Source of the DNA: Erigeron canadensis
Lineage: Eukaryota; Streptophyta; Magnoliopsida; Asterales; Asteraceae
Reading direction: 5' to 3'
Length of the DNA stretch: 64,000 nt
Assembly: GCF_010389155.1 (NCBI RefSeq)
Contig: NC_057767.1
Location: forward strand, 23,137,723 to 23,201,722
The notes below the pieces were generated by a model that saw nothing but the letters and a program-made list of their open reading frames with translations, searched no databases and had not been told where the DNA came from. Both the position numbers and the translations under genes were made by a program. Shown in pieces: positions 1-12,097 of this stretch; within the stretch, counting starts at the first letter, position 1, and the number at the start of each line of letters is the position of its first letter.

Positions 1-900
1 CTTGATGGTTTTACCTAGTTGATTTTCTACTTCATTTTTAAACTCTTTGAATGTTTCAAACACTTCATGTTTATGTTTAAGCAAGTAAACATAACCATAA
101 CGACTGAAATCATTTATAGAATAATGAAATAGTTAGCATATTTCCTTGACACATGCCTAAATAGGCCACATACATCCGAATGTATTAGTCCAAGTAGTTC
201 CTCTCCGGTTTTATGCGGAAAAGATATACTTGTCATCTTTCCGAAAATACAAGATATGCATTTGTCAAATGATTCATCATTTGATTGTAAGATCCCTTCA
301 CGTTGAAGTTTTCAATGCTTTCCTTGCTAACGGTAATTCGAAAGACACACATTTATCAAACGATTCGTCATTTGATTTGTATGATATCTTCACATTGAAC
401 ACTGTTAATGCGTTTCTTGCTAATGATAATACCAAAGACACGCATTTATCAAATGATTCATCATTTGATTTGTAAGATATCTTCACATTGAAGTCTTTAA
501 ATGCGTTTCTTGACAAAAATTAAACAAGATGACCATGTCAAAGATAGAGTCCAAGTTAACTTGTCTCTTTTGCTATTGAATTGTCATTTGAATCTCATCA
601 ACACTTATAATTCAGTTAAGAAGATACTTGAAGAACTGGTTAAACCAACTTGCTTCTTCTTCTTGTTCAACTCAGCTAGATACTTAGGACAATTCCTCTT
701 TCAATGTCTCACTATAGCATAGTTATGACAAGCCTAGTCTTTAGACGTATGCTCCTTTTTCCAAAGGGTCTTTTAAGGTTTTGAGACTAAACACTTTGTT
801 TTCTCTTACTTAAGTTCTTGCCTTTAGCTTTACGGTTGTTTTACTTTCTAAACCATTCCCCCTTGATCATAAGAACTTGGGGTATCTCAGATTTCTTGGA
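1..900 (-). mobile_element. Ty1/copia retrotransposon remnant (gag zinc knuckle to integrase)
   Basis: Read on the minus strand, the block gives decayed pieces of a copia polyprotein in order. Near 640-720 is a gag zinc-knuckle stretch reading KRNCPKYLAELNKKKK, then a shortened protease start. At 259-512 is the GAG-pre-integrase region, and at 1-258 the start of the integrase core (FPHKTGEELLGLIHSDVCG, then SRYGYVYLLKHKHEVFETF). Stops and frame changes occur throughout and most of the protease is missing, so this is a dead fragment. The rest of integrase and the RT/RNase H would lie left of the window. The family call rests on recognised copia motifs. The right limit near 900 is approximate. 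Confidence 0.75.
259..514 (-). repeat. Tandem repeat (91-93 bp unit, about 2.7 copies) inside copia integrase zinc-binding region
   Basis: Three copies of one unit follow each other, anchored on TCAAA at 265, 356 and 449. The spacings are 91 and 93 bp. On the minus strand the unit is a 31-codon module containing SNDESFDKC, so two copies stay open in one frame. The last copy runs straight into the normal copia continuation (GKMTSISFPHKTGE). The module is therefore an internal duplication of the zinc-binding/GAG-pre-integrase end, not an unrelated minisatellite. Confidence 0.8.
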
Positions 901-1705
901 AGGTTTTCTTCATACTCAATCAACTTGATATGAAATCCAACTATGCAAATATGCAATTATCTAATTGCTACTGGAAGTTTCTACTGGGTTGTTGGTGATC
1001 ATCAAATTACTCCCCATTCATATCACCAATAGCCTTTTGTTTGATCTTTGATTTTTCATTTGCAATCATTGAAGAGGGACGAAGCTTCATGGGCCACATT
1101 CATTATATTTTGGAGTGTACTAAAATTGAATATGGAATTTCCACTATCAAGTATCAACCATTTGCTTTTTCCCAAGGAGTATATAAATAATGTTTATAAT
1201 TGTGTGGTGTAAAAAAAACATGTTTTTTGATATTATTTGAGCTAAATAACTTGATATATGTATAATGATATCAGTCTAAAGTCTAAGGTGGTGTTTCTTT
1301 AAAGCTTAATTGACTTAATGAGTAAATGTCTTAATTAAGTAAGTCATGCAATACTTTTAAATATAAGTGGCAAGAGGAATGAGTCAGGTGGGTTATATAA
1401 CAGTTCTGAGTGCAAAAGTGACCATTTTTAGTAAAGGTATAAACGGGTCGGGCTCAAACCAAATGTAATACAAAGTATATCTTATGAATATTATGAATAA
1501 CAACTTAAATATAAGTCATGTCTAAGTATGAAAAGAAAAGCAATTTTGTAAGTTGTTCACTACAGCCTGCGATATAAATCTCGAACAATTTAAGCCGTTG
1601 TTCTGCATTTTAAGGTATCATTTCTATCTTTACCAGCACATTGATTTCTTGATAACTGTTTATGCAGAAATTGATACCTTAGAAATCACACTATTCTCTA
1701 TAACG
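901..1705. other. Intergenic, no gene seen
   Basis: AT-rich sequence with short poly-A and poly-T runs. I see no open frame with recognisable protein similarity and no paired terminal repeats. It separates the copia relic from the truncated gypsy element. Confidence 0.5.
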
Positions 1706-2775
1706 CCAGAGTGAAAATGGGAAGGAATTGCTTTGGACTTCATCACGAAGTTACATAGAACAAGTAGTGGTTGTGACACCATTTGGGTGATTGTTGATCG
1801 ATTGACTAAGTGGGCTCATTTCGTAGCCATTTGGGAGGATGACAAGTTTGACACCATGACACATTTGTACATCAAAGAAATAATATCCAAGCATGGAGTG
1901 CTAACTTCCATAATCACCGATCGGGACATCCGATTTACTTCAAGTTTTTGGAAGGCGTTCCAAAAGGCAATGGGTACTCAACTCGATATGAATACGGCGT
2001 TTCATCCACAAACCGATGGTCAAAATAAAAGAACAATCCAAACAAGTAAAGATATGTTGAGAGCATATGCCATCGAGTTTGGTGGCAATTAGGATGTACA
2101 TCTTCCTTTGGTCGAATTCTCATTAATAATAGTTATCATGCTAGTATTCAAATGGCGCCGTTTAAAGCCTTGTGTGGGAGAAAGTGTAGATTACCACTTG
2201 CTTGGGCGGAGATTGGTGAAAGCCAACTTATTGGACCCGAGATTGTTGTTCAGATGACAAAAGTGATATCACAAATCAAGGAAAAGTTCAGAGTGGCCTG
2301 GGAACGAAAATTGAAATATGCTAACGTAATACGAAGACCCCTCAAGTTTGAGGTGGGTGATTTTGTTTTGTTGAAGGTCTCCCCGTGGAAGGGAATAGTT
2401 CGCTTTGTGAAACGTGGCAACTTGGAGCCTAGGTATATTGGCCCATTTAAGATCTTGGAGCGTATCAGCCCGGTAGCTTATCGTTTGGAACTTCCTCAAG
2501 ACTTGAGTGAATTTCATAATGTAATTCATGTTTGTACTCTTAGGAAGTGTTTGGCGGATCCAACACTTAATGTGCCCCTCGAGGAAATTCGGGTAGATAA
2601 AACGTTGAAATTTGTAGAAGAACCGATAGAGATACTCGACCGACAAACTAAAAAGTTAAAGAATATCTGGTACACGATAGTCAAGGTGATATGGCAAGCT
2701 AGGCGCAGACCCGAGTTCACATGGGAACGTGAAGATTCCATGAAAGCCAAGTATCCTCATTTGTTTAGTGATTAG
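1706..2775 (+). pseudogene. Ty3/gypsy integrase and chromodomain-like C-terminus, broken
   Basis: In life this would be the C-terminal part of gypsy pol, inserting cDNA into chromatin. The core reads [22 protein letters not shown] and HPQTDGQ. The residue that is normally the catalytic Glu (family form GQSERTIQT) is Lys here (GQNKRTIQT). A stop follows FGGN at 2090-2092 and the frame resumes at 2152 (MAPFKALCGRKCR). After that come the integrase C-terminal region (KYIGPF-type, here RYIGPFKILERI) and a final module with VKVIWQARRRPEFTWE and YPHLF, which resembles the chromodomain-like tail of Tekay/Del-type elements. There is also an in-frame stop at about 1711. The fragment is non-functional. 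Confidence 0.85.
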
Positions 2776-2820
2776 GTTTTGATCGAATTTCTGGACGAAA
2801 TTTCTTTAACGGGGGAATTG

Positions 2821-5115
2821 TGTAACATTTGTAAAATTTGACCTCGTTTGACTCATTAATTATACATATTACTTAATCTAAATGAATTTAACTAATGGTA
2901 TTTTATCGAGTTTATTTGTGGCCTAAATTGTGTTCGTGTGCGACTTGGTGATTAATTGATCGATTTAGTTAAGTGTTCGATAATTGGTGATGTTTAAATT
3001 GACTAGAAACTTGGTTGGGTTACCTATGGGTTGACCCAAACCCATGACCCACCAGGTCAACCAAACCCAACCCTATCCCCACCCAACCCTTACACCTCTC
3101 ATCCATTCATTCAATTTTTCTACATCTCCCTCTCCCTCTTCTTGAATGCAAGAACTCTTACACCAACTCTCACTCTCTCTCTAAATTTATTACATCAAAA
3201 CTTATGTTCCAAGAAAAATAAGTTGGTGTTTTTCATCATTATCATCATCTTAAGAACATATTAAAAGTTTGGAGTTTCAATTGCAAGAAATCACTCAAAT
3301 TCGGGTTTATCACTTTGGTGGGAGATTTTGGTGAGTAAATGCATCCCAAGTTCATCATTTCTGGTCATTAAACTTGTCATAATCGGGGTCAAAGGTAGTT
3401 TTGGTCAATATTAGGGTTCATATTATTTAAATGGGTCAAAAATCGGTTTTGTGATTTAAGTGATGATTTGGGTCAAGAATATGAAATGAGTTACATTGAC
3501 TTATGTTTATTTACGTCCAACAAAGTGTAAAAATGGATTTTTAGTCAACCTAAATCCTTTCTTGACAAATTTAGGGTTTGATTAGTTAAATTAAGTCAAA
3601 TCGAGTTTAAGCTTGAATGGATGTTTTAAAACGAATTCGTGAGGTGGGTTGAACGTATTAATGTTTATTTAGGTCCAATTATGTTTGTAATAGAGTTTGT
3701 AGGCTTCCTTAAATGATTGGTGAGTCAAAAGTATCATTTTAGGGTTCTTGGTTCATGTTTTGGTGTTGCTTGCTGCTGCTAATCTGCTTGGTGCAGATTC
3801 ACCGTCTTGGACGGTTACTTCCAAATTCTTGGACGCTTTGGTGTTCTGTATGGCGTCTCATACAGCGTGGATACCGTATGAGACGGTGGTCTCCTGCTGC
3901 CATTTTGCCTTTACGCTAGCTAGACGCCATGATCTTCTGACCTATAGTGCATTTTGGGTTACCAGGAGACGATGGTTCCCACCGTCTGAGAAACTTGGCC
4001 AACACTCACCCACCGTCTGGTGCGCCGTCTCCTACTGTCCTTTACGCCGAGCCAACTTGAACCACCGTTCGAGACGCTGCCTTGGCGTGTGGGACGCTGC
4101 CTTGTGGTGTTCATTTTCTGGTCTGACCTAACTTTATAATCGTGGCTCTAGGGTTGAGTTAACCTTCCCTTTGAGTCCCCATTCGACTTCTATGGTGTCA
4201 TGTTCAGTTATAAATCGTCAATTGAAGTCGAGTACTCTATATATCCATTAAATTACATAGAAATACAAAGAGAATTATTGCTTGATGTATTAATATAAAT
4301 GTATCTAAATATATTGATAGGTCGAGGGCACATGGCGATCGTTGAACACTCGTAACTCGTACCTAACCTTTATTGCTCCTCAAAGTTTAGTTCGTAGCCC
4401 CTTTACCTTATGTGATTTTGGGGTGAAAAGTGTACATTGTGTTCTTTGGTTTGTTTGATCGTTAGATGGTCGTTTCTTTAATTAAATCAAGGTTATATGA
4501 TCGGTTGTCTTTTGTATCAAGGTTGTATGTTCGTTTTTTATGTCCGTATCAAGATTATATGATCATTTATTGATCAAATCAAGGTTATGTGATCATTTAT
4601 TGATATAATCAAGGTTGTATGTTCGTATCTAGGTTATGTCATCATTTATCGATCCAATCAAGGTTATATGTTTGTAACAAGGTTAAATGATCATTTTATG
4701 ATCAAATCAAGGTTAAACGGTTGCTATTCCGACATTTGTTTCTTATTGTGAAAACCTACGCACTCACCAACTTTATGTTGACGCATTTAGTACACTTTTC
4801 AGGTGAATCAAAGACATGACGGATGATTGCATTGCATGTGATAGAATTGAGCTTGGACTTTTGTGGATCCGTGATTCATTGCTCCCGTTTATGGGTAATG
4901 CCTATGATCGTTAGCCATCATTTGATCTATTTTTTGTAAACTATTGATGGCGGTGTGCTCATTGTGCATTATTTGATCTGATACTTGTATTTGTACTTGA
5001 ATTATGTATGAATTGTTCTAATCCTTGAATGCATTTAGTTGTCTCTACTTAACTTCCATGTCACGCTGAGCTTTTCTTATAATTCCCCATATTTCTGCCT
5101 TTTTGGGGTGTTACA
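2821..5115 (+). repeat. Ty3/gypsy 3' LTR (2295 bp)
   Basis: It begins TGTAACA directly after a purine-rich tract and ends TGTTACA, the exact reverse complement, as expected for LTR tips. Two solo LTRs of the same family lie at 34451-36906 and 34181-52348 (interrupted). They share the ACCCA-rich stretch near the start, the ATTCATTCA/CTCTCTC stretch, the GTTGAC...TTTAGTACACTTTTCAGGT block and the GGGGTGTTACA end. The ORF at 3748-4131 lies in a GC-rich word-repeat island within the LTR and has no protein support. Confidence 0.9.
4480..4720 (+). repeat. Degenerate minisatellite inside the gypsy LTR
   Basis: The phrase ATCAAGGTTATATGATC with small changes recurs about seven times, at uneven spacing of about 25-45 bp. 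The two related solo LTRs have other short repeats at the corresponding place (TACTTGATGA words near 36340-36440 and 51590-51720), so this part of the LTR seems prone to repeat growth. Confidence 0.7.
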
Positions 5116-5355
5116 AGCATTCTCTCTCTTATATGTTGAAAGTTACACATGGCAAAGTTACATTTATACTCTCCTTATTCCCTACCCTTTGAACACACAC
5201 AACCACCACTTGTTAAGATATGATATAACATTGCGATTTAAACATGCTCCATTCGGGGGAAAAATTCGGTGTACAATTGGATGATATTGTGATGTCAATT
5301 GTATTCGCCGCAACGCGTGAGTATCATGCTAGTATATTATACACACAAATAACTA

Positions 5356-5641
5356 TCTAATAAAAAAATAACATTTTATTTTTAGAAGTGTTGAAAATGT
5401 GTAATATTTTTACTTAGCGTCCTTAAAATATTTTCACTCACATTATCCTCTTAACGTTAATGATTAAATTAAACTATTAATCATTTATCTTTTAAAATAT
5501 CTCTATTAACCTTTACATCAAGTACTTTTACATTAATTATCTACTCCACTTAACGTACATCGCCGCCGCCATCAACAATTATCCCCACCACCACACCGTC
5601 TCCGCCACAACCAGCGCCGCGTTATGCGGGTACTGTTCTAA
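5356..5641 (+). mobile_element. Short non-autonomous Helitron-like element
   Basis: It starts TCTAATAAA and ends with a small GC hairpin (CGCCGCGTTATGCGGG) about 10 bases before the terminal CTAA, followed by T. TC at the start, a hairpin, then CTRR|T fits Helitron termini. The interior is AT-rich with a CCACCACC stretch near the 3' end, as in at least six similar elements in this window. Confidence 0.5.
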
Positions 5642-6191
5642 TATTCAGTAATAATAATAATAATCAACCATCTAAATATAAATGACCAACAATTTCTTTT
5701 TTCGAACTTTCAATAATAAAAGACCAACAATTATGTTGTGGCCATACATGTTTGTCGGCATACTTTGCGCCAAAACTTTGTTATTTATCTGTATCCGTGG
5801 CCTACATATCCATGCCTACAAGTGAATACGATATATGAGGTTGTTAACAATTATCCTGGCCGGCTTTGCTTTGTCTTTTTTATTTTATTTTATTTTATCA
5901 TTCTTGTTTTTTATAGACATGTTTGATACCAGAAGGGCATTATAAAATACAAGGGCATTAATAGCCTGGTCTTCATATGTACTTGCTTCTTTAGTCTATC
6001 CAACTTCTTCATTCTTTAACTTGACACTTTCTACCCAAAATAGAAAGAAACAGCTTCAATAGTCCAAGAGAATATCAACAATCCTGCACAATCTTAACCA
6101 ACTGTACAAAAATAGAAATGGTATAAAAGGCAAGGATTGAATACTTTCAACAAGGTACTGTACTAGAAGGATTCCTCATGATTTATTTTAA
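5642..6191. other. Intergenic, no gene seen
   Basis: AT-rich DNA between two Helitron-like elements. An open frame at 5738-5926 has no recognisable domain and looks like chance. Confidence 0.4.
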
Positions 6192-6414
6192 CTAGACAAA
6201 TGTCCGTGTAATGCGGCGGTGTAGGTCGGTGGTGGTGGTGACGACTTGTAGTGGCAATAACAACGTGTAAGATAAACAATTGATGTAAAATAATTTATAT
6301 GATTTAATGAGTTAATGAATGTAATTTAGTAGATAAAAGGTGTATGATATAAATGTTTTAAGAGATTAAGATATTCAAAAAATAGAACATAGTTTGTATT
6401 ATAAAGGAGTATGA
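6192..6414 (-). mobile_element. Short Helitron-like element, minus strand
   Basis: On the minus strand the 3' end is a GC hairpin followed by CTAG|T at 6195-6192 (seen on plus as ACTAGACAAATGTCCGTG). The interior has the family's GGTGGTGGTGG stretch and an AT-rich 5' part. The 5' TC limit is uncertain by some tens of bases. Confidence 0.45.
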
Positions 6415-6427
6415 ACCTAGTTTGTAT

Positions 6428-6619
6428 TACGAGCATAATACCCGCGCATTGTGGCGGAATTTTGTTTTAAGAATGAGATAGATTCGGGGGTAGTTTAGTC
6501 CAACTGTAGAGGTGGGTATAGAAAGTTGTATTAAGGTAAGAGAGATTTTAGACTTATCAGGTTCTTAATGACTTAAAGCTAATTTGCTTTATAAAGGAGT
6601 ATAAATAAGAGAGTATAGA
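6428..6619 (-). mobile_element. Short Helitron-like element, minus strand, tandem to its neighbour
   Basis: Minus-strand ends are TCTATACTC at 6619 and a hairpin plus GCTCGTA at 6428. Both match the family represented at 8513-8984 and 63249-63617. It lies only 13 bp from the preceding element in the same orientation. Confidence 0.45.
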
Positions 6620-7499
6620 TAAGGAGTATTTATATGGTATTTTATCGGATTTCCACATAAAAAAAATAAGAAAAAAGAAGTCGTATAAATTCGATCAAAA
6701 GCACCATACGTATATTAAATTTAATATTTCAATGGTTATGTACTATGTATGAGTAAATATAAGATTACATTGTACTAAATAAGTTGGCATAATCTTCAAT
6801 ATCCTTTTATCTGTTTCACTTAATTATTTCTTTGCAACTTAAGTTCTATAATTTAGATGCTCCTTGGCGATTTGGTGTATGTCATCGCCATGATTTTAAT
6901 GAAATTTGCCATTTGAAAGAAAAAAAGAAAAACTTGAATAGATGGTGCGTATGAGTTATGACATGATTTAGAGATTGTTTTTATTTGGTTTTGACAAACA
7001 TTATGTACTTTCTTTTTCTCGTTTATAAGCAATTTAAAAGTACGTATACCTGGTGTTCAAAAACAGAAAAAAGTCACTCCCAATTCGGTATTCTACGAGT
7101 AATGGATCCTAATAACGTCTATGGCAGTGTATCAGCCAGGTTAAGATACAAATAACCGAACTCCTACTTAATGTAGAAATGACTCTATCTATCTATAAAA
7201 AAAAAAAAAAAGACCTCTGCCGGCTTTGCAAGGAGTAAGGTTCGAACTCTTGACCTTTGTTAGCTTCCGAGACAAAAGTGTTAACAACTTGATTTAAGTG
7301 TTTATTGTTTGAAAAACAGTGTCATTCGTATATGGTTTGAAACAGTATCATACATATATGGTTTCAAACCAGATGAAATAAAGATACACGGTTATTGAAA
7401 TGAAGTTGTCAAATTATTTTGTTGTACAATCATACATTCCCAGATCAATACGAATAGAATGTGTCTAATTCATATTCTTGTGTTCAACAAGTATGAACT
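6620..7499. other. Intergenic, downstream of the UGT gene
   Basis: AT-rich. It includes a poly-A run near 7198-7211 and a duplicated phrase ATATATGGTTTGAAAC/ATGGTTTCAAACC around 7330-7370. This side holds the 3' end and presumed polyadenylation region of the minus-strand UGT gene. No gene of its own was recognised. Confidence 0.5.
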
Positions 7500-9718
7500 T
7501 TAAGAGCGAAGCAGAACTTGGTTGACCAAGCTGTCTATATTCAACCAAGACGACGAGGATTCGGCTTTTTTCTTCCAAATCCTGGCCATTTCTCTCATCT
7601 CCTTGCCTTTTTCCTCCACCATTAAAGTTTTAACATGATTCATAACCTGTTTTCTATCCACATTGTTGTAGATCTCCAATCCGATGCCCCATTTGTTACA
7701 AATATACCAACAATTCGTTTGTTGTTCTGCAAAAAAGGGCCAACAAATCATTGGAACACCACTAGCTATACTCTCTAAAGTCGAGTTCCACCCACAATGT
7801 GTCAGAAACGCTCCAATTGATGGGTGATTTAGTACTTTTTCTTGGGGGCACCAACTTACGATCAACCCTCTCGTGTTTGTTGCTTCTAAGAACTCTTTTG
7901 GAAACAACTTTGAGTCTCCGGAAACCAAGTCTGGTCGAATAACCCATAAAAAGGTTTGGTCACTATTAGCAAGTCCAAATGAAAACTCGACTAGTTGTTG
8001 AGGTGTCATCACAGTTATGCTCCCAAAATTCACATACACAACTGAATTCGGTTCCTTGGAATTAAGCCAATCTAGGCATTTGGTGTCTTCTTTCCAAAGA
8101 CTCGTACTCAAAAACTCTAAATTCTTGTTCTCTGTTGTGTCTGAGAGTGTATGCAGTGGTCCAATTGTATAAATGGGAGGATAAATCAAAGACAATTCTT
8201 TTAGAACATCATGCTCCAGCTCCTCAAAGGTGTTGAGTATTATGGCTGAAGCTTTTTTGGATCTAGCAGTTTCCCGGATAACATAGTTTATTTTCATGTC
8301 GTCTGGATCTGTAGTTCTCACGAAAGTTGGCATGTCTTTCAGGCCCATGCCTTTCATACTAGGTATGCAATCAACGATTGTATCTAAGTAGCCATTGGTG
8401 AAGTCTGCAGAATCTGGGTGTTAAGACAACAAATGCAAAATTTGGGTGTTAACTAAGAAATATCCTAAAAGCCTTAAAAATAGATAGAATGTATGGGTTA
8501 TCAAAAGATTTATCTATACTTATTTATACTATGTTATAAAGCATATTTCCTCTATATTTTTATAATTGAACTTAAATTTTCAATATTATTTTTTAGTGAC
8601 TTCCCAAAATCCCCCCTATCAAATTTATATTTACCTAAAATAACTATATTACATTTTCTCTCTTCTTAAATCTCAACCAATTATTTTATTTTCTCTCCTC
8701 CATAAATCATTTATTTCTCTAATTCATTCAAAATCTTTTATCTCAAAAACCGTATATCGATAAATCATAAAATTTATATGGGTGTTTTTAAAATTTCATG
8801 TTCTTTCATTAGAGATGTCATTCGATATACTTTCGACGAATTTTTAAATCCGAAGACGGAACCTGTACGGCTAAGGCATTTGACTATCATACTCTATGAC
8901 ATATCCACTCCTATAACCTATCACACTCTATGACCTATCAACCCATCATCTCACCGCCGCAATCCGCGGGTATTTGCTCTCGTATTTATAAAATTAAATT
9001 GAAAGATTTATCATCTTTTGCTTAATTACCAAGAAAAATCATAGTACCAACTGACCTTTAGTATATGCCATATGGCCTTTTGTAACACAAATCGATTTTG
9101 TAACACAAGTCGTTTTTTGGACTACAAAATTGGTTAAAAGAGATTCGAAGCAGGGGAAATTTTAGATAATCCCAGCCTTCATTAGAATTCCTGCTAAAGA
9201 TATAATGGATTACCTTTTAGTGGAATATATCCTTTCTCCTTGAGAGTAATATAGTGTGCATAAGCCAAGAAACCGCAAGCACTAGGTGTCCAAAACAGAA
9301 CATCAGGGATACCCAGTTCATCTGCAGCATCAAGTGTGAAGCTCATTGAACCATCTGAAACAATACAGCTCACACGAGGGCTTGTTTTAGAACCGTTAAG
9401 TTTCATCAAAAGTTTCTTAAATGGTTCCAAACAGTTTTCAGGGAGGGACTTGAACAAAGATGAGATGTCTTGGGTGACATCAAAGTTTTCGGGTGGCGGA
9501 AGGCCATCAGGAATTGTGTCAAACTGAAAAGATGGGAGGCGGTTTAGGATATCCGAGCCTTGAGACTTAATAAGGCGCTGGTGGTTAAATTCGGTGTTGA
9601 CAAAGGTGATGTGGAAGCCTTTAGAATGAAGGATTTTGGCAAATTTTAACATGGGATTTATGTGACCTTGTGCTGGAAAGGGAATGCATACAGCATGAGG
9701 TTTCTGCATCATTTCCAT
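7500..9718 (-). CDS. UDP-glycosyltransferase, UGT85-like, two exons
   Basis: Family-1 glycosyltransferase expected to move glucose from UDP-glucose to a small hydroxylated acceptor in the cytosol; the acceptor cannot be read from sequence. Exon 1 is 9718-9214 and exon 2 is 8404-7500, joined in phase 1 (codon G|AC, Asp169) across a GT...AG intron of 809 bp. The product is 469 residues, near the usual 470-490. The N-terminus has [11 protein letters not shown] with catalytic His19; Asp122 lies in SCIVSDG. The C-terminus has an intact 44-residue PSPG box at 353-396 ([14 protein letters not shown] to the final FFAEQQ) with HCGWNS. The LKDMPTF and DPDD stretches resemble the UGT85 group. The ATG is the first in frame. 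The intron holds a Helitron and a nested transposon starts at 9811, so little native promoter remains. Confidence 0.9.
8513..8984 (+). mobile_element. Helitron-like insert within the UGT intron
   Basis: It starts TCTATACT and ends CACCGCCGCAATCCGCGGG...CTCTCGTA. The whole element aligns by eye with 63249-63617: both share the phrases TCAAAATCTTTTATCTC, AAAACCGTA(C/T)ATCGATAAAT and TTTCATTAGAGATGTCATT. Finding one sequence inside a UGT intron here and inside a MITE there shows that it is mobile. The end is CTCG rather than canonical CTRR, so the class call is less certain than the mobility. Confidence 0.6.
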
Positions 9719-9900
9719 GAGTCCTGTTAAATTGTATTTTTTATGTATTTTTTCCTGGTGATATGATTTTTATAGGTAAAGAATATAAGTGAATTAACTA
9801 ATTATTTAATGGGATTTTCTATTATGTGTCTATTAGGCATATGATAGTAATTAATTATCTCTTTATCTTTCCTTACATAAACATCATTCATATTATTGTT

Positions 9901-12050
9901 TTTTGAGAAATGATTTGGAAACCTAATATAGAGGCCTAAACTTTTGCCTAATGCCACCTGTTTTTCTATTTTTGGGGGTCCATTAATTATTTTGTTTTGT
10001 GACTATAATACTCTTAATGTTTATTATTAAATTGTTAAACTAATCAAATACATATCTTAGACTTCATATTCTAATACTTTGACGCCACAGTAAGTCTTTC
10101 TGCATAAATCTTTTACACTAATTCATTTTTATTAACCCTAATTTATATTTTAATTGTGAATTTGTTATGAGAGTTAGGCCTGCTTTTCATAATCTATTGT
10201 ATGTTGGTGTATTTTATTGATTATTTTTTGTTTCCGCTAAAAAATCTATTATCCTCTTATTTCTTTTGAGGAATATATCATATATGAACATTATATTCGT
10301 GTAATTCTCTTATTGCCTTGTTTGTGAACATCCATGTAATTCTCTTAAGACGTAGGGCTCTACATCAAATAATATGTACATCAATTTGAATATATTATAT
10401 AATGCATGCTTATCATATATTATACCATAGATATAATATCTAATTTTTTAACACCAGCCGTTGCAATTTTTAATTTAAATGACTTGTATTGATAAATGTC
10501 AATTCTCAAGTTATTTTCCATAAATTTTTTAATATATCCATCATAACTTTATTTTCTTTTTGTGCACAACAAATTGTTTTAAGTTATGATGTTGAATAAT
10601 CTACATGACGTTGAACCTTTACATATTCAAGAGAGTTAGAAAGTTACCCAGAATATTCACGAGGAAGTGGAGACATTTTGTTTTTTTTCCTGATAATAAT
10701 TGTAGTACTCAATGCTTAGACCAATTTTAATATGAGTTTTCTTTTGATATATGACTGAGTTTGTTTTATTGTTTGCGAGATAATAAATTCATTTTCATTA
10801 TATAGTTTTCATGATTGACATGGTGTCATGTTCTACATAATGATACATATGCATGGTAGTGTATTTAAATATAAATATGAATATGCATCTATAAGAGACT
10901 TATATTTGTGTTTTTGTACGTTTTGTAAGCCGTGAGATTAAAAATCAATGAAACATATTAAATTAAATGTATTGAGATACAAAGAAGAAAGGAAAATGTC
11001 AGGTACATTAATATTAGGGGTAAAGTGGGAAATAATATTTAGGTTTTAGAGTAATAAGTAAAATATACACATGGCAATATTCTATTGGTTAGGCTAATTA
11101 TTTCGTTTGTTTATTAGGTCTCCCAATAATTTTTCTTGTTTCTTTCTTTTTTCTTTTCTAGCTCTTCCAATTTACCTTTTCTTGATTTAGCAATTATTTA
11201 TGGGCACACTAATATCTCAACATACAAATTTACGTTTTTATTTATTTAGTCGATAGCTCCATAATGTATTTAACTAGACCAATAATAATTAATTTAATTC
11301 CGTTATAACAAGTAATACCTAGGCTAATATCATATCAATATAAGATTCCGGTTGGTTATTGTTCATAGATCAAACAGTAAAAGTTAAAATCTAAAACAAA
11401 AAACAAACTAACTAACAAATTAAAATATCAAACAAAAAATGAGATTTAAAATAAAAGTAGTAGCTTGTCATTTTTTTTGAAAAAATTTCATTTGTTTTTT
11501 TAATATTTATGTATATGAGCCTTGCATTCACATCTTGTAAAAGTAGGATTTTTTTGCTCTTTTGTATAATCTATCACTTTAACTTCTAAAAGTCCTTTAT
11601 GGTGCCAAAAAAATTTCGTTGTTGCTTTTTGCCATTTTTATTGACAAATCCATATTTTCTAATTGGAAAAAATCTATTATTTTTTGCAAAATTTTAATAG
11701 AATGCTTCTTTTAATTTTTATTTAAGAAATGGTTAATCAAAAACGTGTCTTTAGTTTTCAAAATTCTCATTGTGACTTCCAAACAGATCTTTAGTTGGTA
11801 AATCATTTAAATCAGATAAATGATATTTAATCATTTTCGAAATTAAAATTAAAATTGCTACAAATAAAAACAAAATAACAGTTCTTATTGGTTTGTACAA
11901 ACAAGAGACAATAAATGTTATAATTAAATCCGTAAAAGTGAAGGAGAGAAATTTGAGTGGGAAAGAATTTGTGAACGTTTAACAAAAATATAAGTTTACC
12001 TAACTTTTAAAAATAATTTGGGTGTAGTTATTGTTACAATTTATTATCCA
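9901..12050. other. Non-coding interior of the MULE-type element
   Basis: About 2.1 kb of very AT-rich sequence with many poly-A/poly-T runs. There are no open frames of note and no transposase motifs. This is the left interior of the element, before the nested LINE. Confidence 0.5.
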
Positions 12051-12097
12051 ATTTCTTGTATATTAATAAAGAAATCAAAAAAACGGTATCTCTGAAC

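Larger units (their letters stand above)
1706..5115 (+). mobile_element. 5'-truncated Ty3/gypsy element: integrase tail plus 3' LTR
   Basis: The plus strand carries the last part of a gypsy pol (integrase to chromodomain-like end, 1706-2775), a 45-bp spacer with the purine-rich run CGGGGGAATTG, and a complete LTR starting at 2821. Gag, protease, RT and RNase H are absent, so the element is cut at its 5' side at about 1706. The element's own target duplication cannot be checked because the left end is gone. Confidence 0.85.

Noticed and set aside
3748..4131. 127-codon open frame
   Set aside because: It lies wholly inside an LTR word-repeat island; the sister LTRs do not keep the frame and no domain is visible.
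12056..12097. LINE ORF1 start at 12056
   Set aside because: There is no ATG there; the first ATG in frame is 12098, followed by a typical basic ORF1 N-terminus.
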